A DNA stretch of 19,676 nt from CAYUIS01 sp964444825 (lineage in GTDB: Bacteria; Chloroflexota; Anaerolineae; B4-G1): positions 1 through 19,676 of the forward strand of contig CAYUIS010000096.1 of the NCBI GenBank assembly GCA_964444825.1, read 5' to 3'. This document shows, in pieces, positions 14,579-19,676 of this stretch. The notes below the pieces were generated by a model that saw nothing but the letters and a program-made list of their open reading frames with translations, was not told the DNA's origin and searched no databases. Position 1 is the first letter of the stretch, and each line of letters starts with the position of its first letter. Both the position numbers and the translations under genes were made by a program.

Positions 14579-16612
14579 TTATCCACTATCCTGCTCGCCT
14601 TCGTAGACCACAGCCGGCAGGATGAAGCTAAAGACACTCCCTTCCCCTACACGGCTATCCACCCCCACCTGGCCGCCAAGCCGCTCGACGATGCGGCGCA
14701 CGATCGACAACCCCAGGCCGTGCCCCTTGGCGCGCACCAGATCCAGCCGTGTGAACGGTGTAAAGAGACGGGCCTGCTCTTCAGGTGTGAGACCCGGCCC
14801 GTTATCGCGGATCCAGAAGCGGATCAAACCATCCTCCTCTTCCGTCCCCCCCAGCTCAACGCGCGGCGGCCGTCCACCATACTTGATGGCGTTGCTCAGA
14901 TAATTGACCCATACCTCCTCGATCCAGGGGGCATAGCCCATCGCCACCGGCCAGGCTCCTGCGGGAGGGAGAACAACCTCTGCCTGGTGCTCGTTTATCA
15001 AGTCATCCAGACGGTCTCGGGCTTCGGTTACGATGCTGGCCATATCGACCGGGCCCAGATCGATGTCTTCCACCTGGCGCATGCTGGACAATAGCAGCAA
15101 CTCATCGACAATGTTGCTCATCTTGCGGCCGGTCTGAGCGATCCTGTGCAAGGAATGGCGCAGCGTCTCCTCGGGCAGCATGGCGTAATCCCCCTCCAGC
15201 AACTCGGCGAAACCCACGACCCGGGCCAGCGGGTTCTTGATGTCGTGGGCTGCCGAGTGGGCAAAGGCATCCAACTCCTGATTGCTCGCCTCAAGCTCCG
15301 CCGTGTGCTGGCGTAGGTCTTCCATCAGTTGGGCGTTCTCTATGGCAATAGCGGCCGAGGCGGCCAACGTCTCGACCATAGTCTTGTCTTTGGAAAAGTC
15401 TGCTGGGCTTTCCTCCAAAGGCCGGTCCCCCACCCGCTTGTTCACCACCTCTAGCACTCCGATGGTGCCGCTGCGGGTCCTCAAGGGCACGGCGAGCAGC
15501 GAACTCGTCCGAAACTCGATCTGGGGGTCGATCCCGCCAAAGAAACGGGGATCGCTCCGCACGTCGGCCACGACGGTGCTCTCACTCTGCTCCGCCACCC
15601 ATCCGACGATACCCTGTCCCGGAGGCACGCGCAGGCCAGGCGCCGACAGGTACTGATCCTCGTGCAACATGGCGTGACACACCAACTCACCCTGGCCGCT
15701 CTCATCCCACAGCCAGACCGAACTACCCTCCGCATCAGCCACCTCGACGACCGCGCGGAGGACCTGTTCGATCACCTGAGCAAGGTCGAGCGTTGCAGTG
15801 AGGGCCTGGCCGATCCGGTTCAGTAGCGCCAAGCTGCGGTTGTGCTGTTGGAGCGCATCCTCCGCCATCTGCCGCTCGGTGATATCGGCCGTAACCACAA
15901 ACCGGCCGATGATCTCTCCATCTTTACGATTGATCGAATAGCTATTCTGGATATAGCGTCGGGAACCATCCCTCCGCGCGATCCAGAACCTCAGCTCCTC
16001 GGGAGGTCTACCTGTCCGCACGATCTCTGTTCTGATCCTCTGCAGACGCTCCAGCTCCTCCGGCGCAGCGAAATCAAAGCCCGTCATATTGACGTACTCA
16101 TCCCTGGGACAGCCAAAGATCTCGCACGCTCGGTCGTTGACATAGATCACCTTGCCGTGCTCGATGATCGTGATCCCATCCCGAATACCTTCGGTTAGCC
16201 TGCGAAACCGATCCTCGCTGTCCCTGAGTTGCCTTTCCATCTTGTGCTTGTAGAGGGCCAACTCGATGTTGGTAGCTAGCTCTCTCTCCTCAAATGGCTT
16301 GAGGATGTAGCCAAAGGGCTCGGTGATCTTGGCGCGCTGTAGCGTCTTGTCGTCGGCAAAGGAGGTGAGGAATATGACGGGGATATCGTACAACGAGCGA
16401 ATCTGCTCGGCCGCCTCAATGCCGTCCATATCCCCCCGAAGCATAATGTCCATCAGGACCAGGTCAGGCTGTATATCGACAGCCGCTAAGACGGCTGCCT
16501 CCCCTGAAGGGATGGCAGCGAGTACGTCGTACCCCAGGTTTTCCAACGTGGCTCGGATATCCCGGGCGATGATGATTTCGTCCTCGACGACCAATATCCT
16601 GGTCTTTTCCAC
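14579..16612 (-). CDS. Receiver-PAS-GAF-HisKA-HATPase sensor histidine kinase
   Basis: This 677-residue protein is cytoplasmic, with no membrane segment. It starts at GTG 16612, four bases after the TAG of the upstream kinase. Order: receiver domain (1-122) with the phospho-acceptor Asp55 in LMDIML and Lys105 in ILKPF; PAS domain (about 130-248) ending RFVVTADITERQ; GAF domain (about 255-430); HisKA dimerisation domain with His456 in AHDIKNP; HATPase_c (about 540-670) with the N box NYLSNAIKY and the G boxes DNGPGL and GHGLGLSIV. All residues for autophosphorylation are present, so it should be active. Phosphate could enter at the receiver domain from the first kinase. Its signal is unknown; PAS and GAF domains can bind small ligands or cofactors. 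It has no DNA-binding output. Confidence 0.9.
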   Translation of the reverse strand: MEKTRILVVEDEIIIARDIRATLENLGYDVLAAIPSGEAAVLAAVDIQPDLVLMDIMLRGDMDGIEAAEQIRSLYDIPVIFLTSFADDKTLQRAKITEPFGYILKPFEERELATNIELALYKHKMERQLRDSEDRFRRLTEGIRDGITIIEHGKVIYVNDRACEIFGCPRDEYVNMTGFDFAAPEELERLQRIRTEIVRTGRPPEELRFWIARRDGSRRYIQNSYSINRKDGEIIGRFVVTADITERQMAEDALQQHNRSLALLNRIGQALTATLDLAQVIEQVLRAVVEVADAEGSSVWLWDESGQGELVCHAMLHEDQYLSAPGLRVPPGQGIVGWVAEQSESTVVADVRSDPRFFGGIDPQIEFRTSSLLAVPLRTRSGTIGVLEVVNKRVGDRPLEESPADFSKDKTMVETLAASAAIAIENAQLMEDLRQHTAELEASNQELDAFAHSAAHDIKNPLARVVGFAELLEGDYAMLPEETLRHSLHRIAQTGRKMSNIVDELLLLSSMRQVEDIDLGPVDMASIVTEARDRLDDLINEHQAEVVLPPAGAWPVAMGYAPWIEEVWVNYLSNAIKYGGRPPRVELGGTEEEDGLIRFWIRDNGPGLTPEEQARLFTPFTRLDLVRAKGHGLGLSIVRRIVERLGGQVGVDSRVGEGSVFSFILPAVVYEGEQDSG

Positions 16613-16616
16613 TGCC

Positions 16617-19343
16617 CTAGGCCCCTTCCTCGCGTACCGGGCGAGGGAAAGTGATACGGAACACGGTTCCCGCGCTGCTGTCCAACTCGATGACTCCTTC
16701 GAGCTGCTCGACCAGCATCACCACCAACTGCAACCCCAGAGAATCAGCCTTTTGCCATGCCACACCGTCCGGGAGACCCACGCCATCGTCGCTCACCATC
16801 AGCGTGATAGTGGAGGGGTCGGCCCGCATCTTGACGGTGATCTCTCCTTCCCTGCCGTCAGGAAACCCGTGCTTGAGCGCGTTCGATACCAGCTCGTTGA
16901 TGATCAGGCCACAGGGAACCGCAAGATCGATCCCTAACGTCACATCCTGAACGTCGGAGCGGAGGGCAACCCTGGTCGAGCTGGTTCTGTATGCACGGAT
17001 CAGGTAGCCGGTCAGGTTCCGCACGTATGCGCCAAAGTCCACCCGGGCCAGATTCTCTGATTGATACAGCATCTCGTGGACCAAGGCCATCGACCGAACG
17101 CGGTCCCGGCTTTCCGTCAGAACACCAAGTGTGTGCGGATCATTGACCCGCGCAGACTGTAGGCGCAGCAGACTGCTGATGACCTGCAGGTTGTTCTTGA
17201 CCCGGTGATGGATTTCCTGCAGCAGCGTCTCCTTCTCCCGGAGGGAGATGCGAATCTGCTCCTCCACCCGTCTCCGCTCGGTCACATCTAGCGCCACACC
17301 GATCGTACCGATCACGGTGCCATGATCATCCTCGAGCGGAACGTACCTGTTCTCAAGGGCAACGTCACCGATCTGCGTTGAACTGGAGAATGTCTCGCCG
17401 GCCAGAGCCCGGCGAGTGTCGGCGATGATCCCAGGAAAGCCGGCATACACCTCGAACACAGATCGTCCCACCACCTCACCGGACTCCAATCCAAAAGAGT
17501 CCAGCCCTCGGCCCTCCGAGAAAGTAAAAACACCATCTCGATCGAGGGCCCAGATCACGACCGGCGCGTGATCGACCACCGAGCGCAGACGCGCTTCGCT
17601 CTCCCACAGCGCGTGCGTTGCCTGTAACGCCTCAGTCAACGCTTTGCGTCGGGCCTCCTCCGCCTGCTTGCGCTTGGTGATGTCGCGGACAATGGATAGA
17701 ACCAGGCCGCCCTCTTGTCCTGTCAGCGGAGACTTACTGACCTCGACAGGAATGCGTGTCCCATCCCGATGTATGTCTATGGCCTCAAAAGGCCGATCGG
17801 CGTGTTGTTCCAGTTCCTCTCTAGTAACGGAGCCGGCTTCCCCGCGAACCTCTGGAGCCTGCAAGTCGGGCACCTTCATCGCCAATAACTCCTCGCGAGT
17901 GTAGCCCAAAAGCTCACACGCGCGATGGTTGACATCAAGAATCTCGTCGTCCTGGTTCTCCACAAAGATGGCATCATTGGCCTGTTCAAACAGAGCCCGA
18001 TAGCGCTCCTCGCTCTCCCGCAGGGCTCTCTCTGCCTGCTCACGCTCGGCGATCTCCTGCTGGGCTTGATTGAAGAGGCGCGCGTTTTCGATGGCGACCG
18101 CGGCCTGATCTGCCAGCGCCTGGGCCAGACGGATGTCGGCCGCCGAAAAGTCCCGCCTGCGCCCCGTCGTGTCGAGTTCGAAGAGACCCAGAACCCAACC
18201 ACGGATGACCAGAGGCAGCATCAGCAGGGTCGTGGTTCCCGTCCTCTGCATAAGCGCCACCTCGTGTGGATCAGCATGTTCATCGGAGACGTGGACCACC
18301 AGCGGCTGACAGTTCTCCAACACCGCTCGGGTGGCCGGAAAGTCATCCAGGGCGTACCTTGTCCCAAACAGTTCGGTCCGGCGGGCATCCGCTTGGTATT
18401 CAACCCACGTGACGACAGCATCGGACTCTCGATCCCACTGGGAGATGGCGCAGCCATCCACACCCAGGATAACGGCCATCCGCTCTGTCACGAGAGACAG
18501 CACTTCCTCAAGATCAAGGGTGGATGAGATAGCCTCGTTCAACTCCAGCAAAGCGGAAAGCTCCGCCGTCCGGCGCTTGAACTCGGTAATGTCACGAGCG
18601 ATACCTTGGATCAGCCCTTGCTCTTGGTCTACGATCCTGGCGCTGATATCCACATAAGTCGTGTCGCCAGCGGCCTTCTGGAATCGTGATTCAAACCGCA
18701 CCGCCCCCTTCCTCTGCACGGTCTGAAGGGCGTCTCTTGCCGCATACGTTTCACCATCGGGATGAAGCGTCAGAACGGAGTGTTGGAGCAGCTCCTCTGT
18801 GCTCAGACCCAGCATTTCGCAGGCCCGGTGGTTGACGTCCACAATGCTGCCGTCAAAGGTGTAGATAAAGATGGCATCATTCGAATGCTCGAACAAGCGC
18901 CGGAATCGCCGCTCGCTCCTTTGCAGCGCCTCCTCCGCCCTCCTGCGTTCGGCGATGTGTCCCCATTCTCGCAGGGCACGCTCGGCGACACGCGGCATAT
19001 CAGCCAACACGTGCGCCGACTTGACCACATAGTCCACCGCCCCGCGCTTCATCACCTCGACCGCCACCTGCTCGTCGCCGTGGCTGGTCATGATCATCAC
19101 AGGATAGGGGTATTCCTCCCCCTCAGAGGGCAAAAGCTCCGTCCCCCGGCCATCGGGCAGGACCAGGTCAGCGATGACCAGGTCAGGCAGAGGCTGTTGG
19201 GACAAATGTGCCCGTGCCTCCTCCAGGCTTGCAGCCACAATCAGGCGCTGTCGATTCTCCCGCCGCTCAAACGCCCGCTGTACCAGATTGACGTGAGCCG
19301 CCTCGTCCTCCACCAGCAGGATGGAGACTGTTGCTTCATCCAT
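16617..19343 (-). CDS. Receiver-PAS-GAF-PAS-PAS HisKA_2-type sensor histidine kinase
   Basis: ATG 19343 is preferred over an in-frame start 24 bases upstream because GAGGAG lies just before it and the receiver strand MDEATVSILLVEDE follows at once; this gives 908 residues. Order: receiver domain (1-125) with Asp59 in VIADLVLPDG and Lys108 in YVVKSA; PAS (about 145-262); GAF (about 275-425); PAS (about 440-560); PAS (about 590-700); HisKA_2 with EIHHRVKNNLQ (His712/His713), the PdtaS-like class; HATPase_c with NELVSNALKHGFP and DDGVGLPDG. No transmembrane segment is seen, so it senses internal or diffusible cues. It is the first complete gene of an operon whose second member is a kinase of a different class. 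The matching output regulator is not in the window except as a fragment upstream. Confidence 0.9.
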   Translation of the reverse strand: MDEATVSILLVEDEAAHVNLVQRAFERRENRQRLIVAASLEEARAHLSQQPLPDLVIADLVLPDGRGTELLPSEGEEYPYPVMIMTSHGDEQVAVEVMKRGAVDYVVKSAHVLADMPRVAERALREWGHIAERRRAEEALQRSERRFRRLFEHSNDAIFIYTFDGSIVDVNHRACEMLGLSTEELLQHSVLTLHPDGETYAARDALQTVQRKGAVRFESRFQKAAGDTTYVDISARIVDQEQGLIQGIARDITEFKRRTAELSALLELNEAISSTLDLEEVLSLVTERMAVILGVDGCAISQWDRESDAVVTWVEYQADARRTELFGTRYALDDFPATRAVLENCQPLVVHVSDEHADPHEVALMQRTGTTTLLMLPLVIRGWVLGLFELDTTGRRRDFSAADIRLAQALADQAAVAIENARLFNQAQQEIAEREQAERALRESEERYRALFEQANDAIFVENQDDEILDVNHRACELLGYTREELLAMKVPDLQAPEVRGEAGSVTREELEQHADRPFEAIDIHRDGTRIPVEVSKSPLTGQEGGLVLSIVRDITKRKQAEEARRKALTEALQATHALWESEARLRSVVDHAPVVIWALDRDGVFTFSEGRGLDSFGLESGEVVGRSVFEVYAGFPGIIADTRRALAGETFSSSTQIGDVALENRYVPLEDDHGTVIGTIGVALDVTERRRVEEQIRISLREKETLLQEIHHRVKNNLQVISSLLRLQSARVNDPHTLGVLTESRDRVRSMALVHEMLYQSENLARVDFGAYVRNLTGYLIRAYRTSSTRVALRSDVQDVTLGIDLAVPCGLIINELVSNALKHGFPDGREGEITVKMRADPSTITLMVSDDGVGLPDGVAWQKADSLGLQLVVMLVEQLEGVIELDSSAGTVFRITFPRPVREEGA

Positions 19344-19392
19344 AGCTACTCCTCGATTCACCTGCACAGCTGCCAGATGGCCAGATACCCGT

Positions 19393-19542
19393 CTACTCGG
19401 CCGACGATTCCAGCCACGTGTGGCGGTTCCCGGCCAACCAATAGGAACCCACGTCGTCCATCAAGTGCGTGAATTCCTCAAAACCCACCGGTTTGACCAG
19501 ATAGCTGTTGACGTGCCCATACAGGGCTCTTCGCTCATCACC
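19393..19542 (-). pseudogene. C-terminal remnant of a CheY-like response regulator
   Basis: Reading the minus strand toward the stop at 19393-19395, the frame gives DERRALYGHVNSYLVKPV, then GFEEFTHLMDDVGSYWLAGN and a short tail. This matches the last third of a single-domain response regulator of the kind paired with PAS/GAF kinases: the conserved Lys in the YLVKPV turn and the final helix ending in YWL. The phosphoacceptor Asp and the first four strands are missing. No start codon fits, and the frame upstream (GRRGGTIGEDCVG) does not look like a receiver domain before reaching a stop near 19633. It lies directly downstream of a strong promoter, so a deletion probably removed the gene's 5' part. 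Confidence 0.65.
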
Positions 19543-19578
19543 GACGCAGTCTTCCCCAATCGTCCCACCCCGCCGTCC

Positions 19579-19607
19579 AGTGTAACTGAATTCAGGCGCG
19601 ATGTCAA
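19579..19607 (-). promoter_or_regulatory. Sigma-70 promoter of the kinase operon
   Basis: On the minus strand, -35 TTGACA (19607-19602, full consensus) and -10 TACACT (19584-19579) are separated by 17 bases. The predicted start near 19572 gives a leader of about 230 nt that contains the response-regulator remnant before the kinase ATG at 19343. A further TTGACA on the plus strand at 19665-19670 may be the -35 of a promoter reading out of the window. Nothing else is recognised in 19608-19676. Confidence 0.7.
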
Positions 19608-19676
19608 CTACAATTGCGTTGCAGTCTGGCGACTAACGACAAGGGAATACACCTCAACGTAGACTTGACAAGGCTT

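Overview
This window looks like a piece of a GC-rich, Gram-positive-like environmental bacterium. Chloroflexota (for example an Anaerolineae-type lineage) is my best guess. The grounds are the pairing of very large secreted DUF11 and C25-peptidase proteins, the YLP(L/I)VLR tail on both of them, multi-PAS/GAF kinases that start with a receiver domain, and an N-padded scaffold gap typical of a metagenome assembly. The taxonomic call is inference; there is no rRNA or other marker here.

Layout. (1) 2-2131, plus strand: three tightly packed SAM-dependent methyltransferases. The first is cut by the window edge, the second is of the LCMT/TIGR00027 type, and the third carries an N-terminal membrane hairpin. 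(2) 2199-4974, minus strand: ybaK-like aminoacyl-tRNA deacylase, then a large patatin-like lipase. Each has its own near-consensus sigma-70 promoter, and the two promoter-leader regions are copies of one another. (3) 5526-8705, plus strand: a secreted surface protein with about seven DUF11 repeats. (4) 8706-8847: a convergent intergenic region with a perfect 14-bp hairpin. (5) 8848-14375, minus strand: adenosine deaminase, overlapping by ATGA a roughly 1,500-residue secreted fusion. The fusion joins a family-5 solute-binding domain, a PPC domain interrupted by TAIGQL hexapeptide repeats (holding the 100-N gap) and a C25 gingipain-like cysteine peptidase domain. (6) 14579-19343, minus strand: two receiver-first sensor histidine kinases of different classes in tandem, read from a strong promoter at 19579-19607. 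A truncated response-regulator remnant lies between that promoter and the first kinase.

How it fits together. The kinase pair could sense a stimulus and feed a response regulator encoded elsewhere; the local partner appears lost. The deaminase and the binding-protein/protease fusion are probably translated together, suggesting scavenging of nucleosides and peptides at the cell surface. The most unusual things here are the domain fusion of the secreted protein and the family of promoter-plus-leader repeats (4345-4460, 5116-5232, and a third, promoter-less copy at 14481-14565) that precede unrelated genes and look like a structured regulatory RNA or a mobile promoter cassette.
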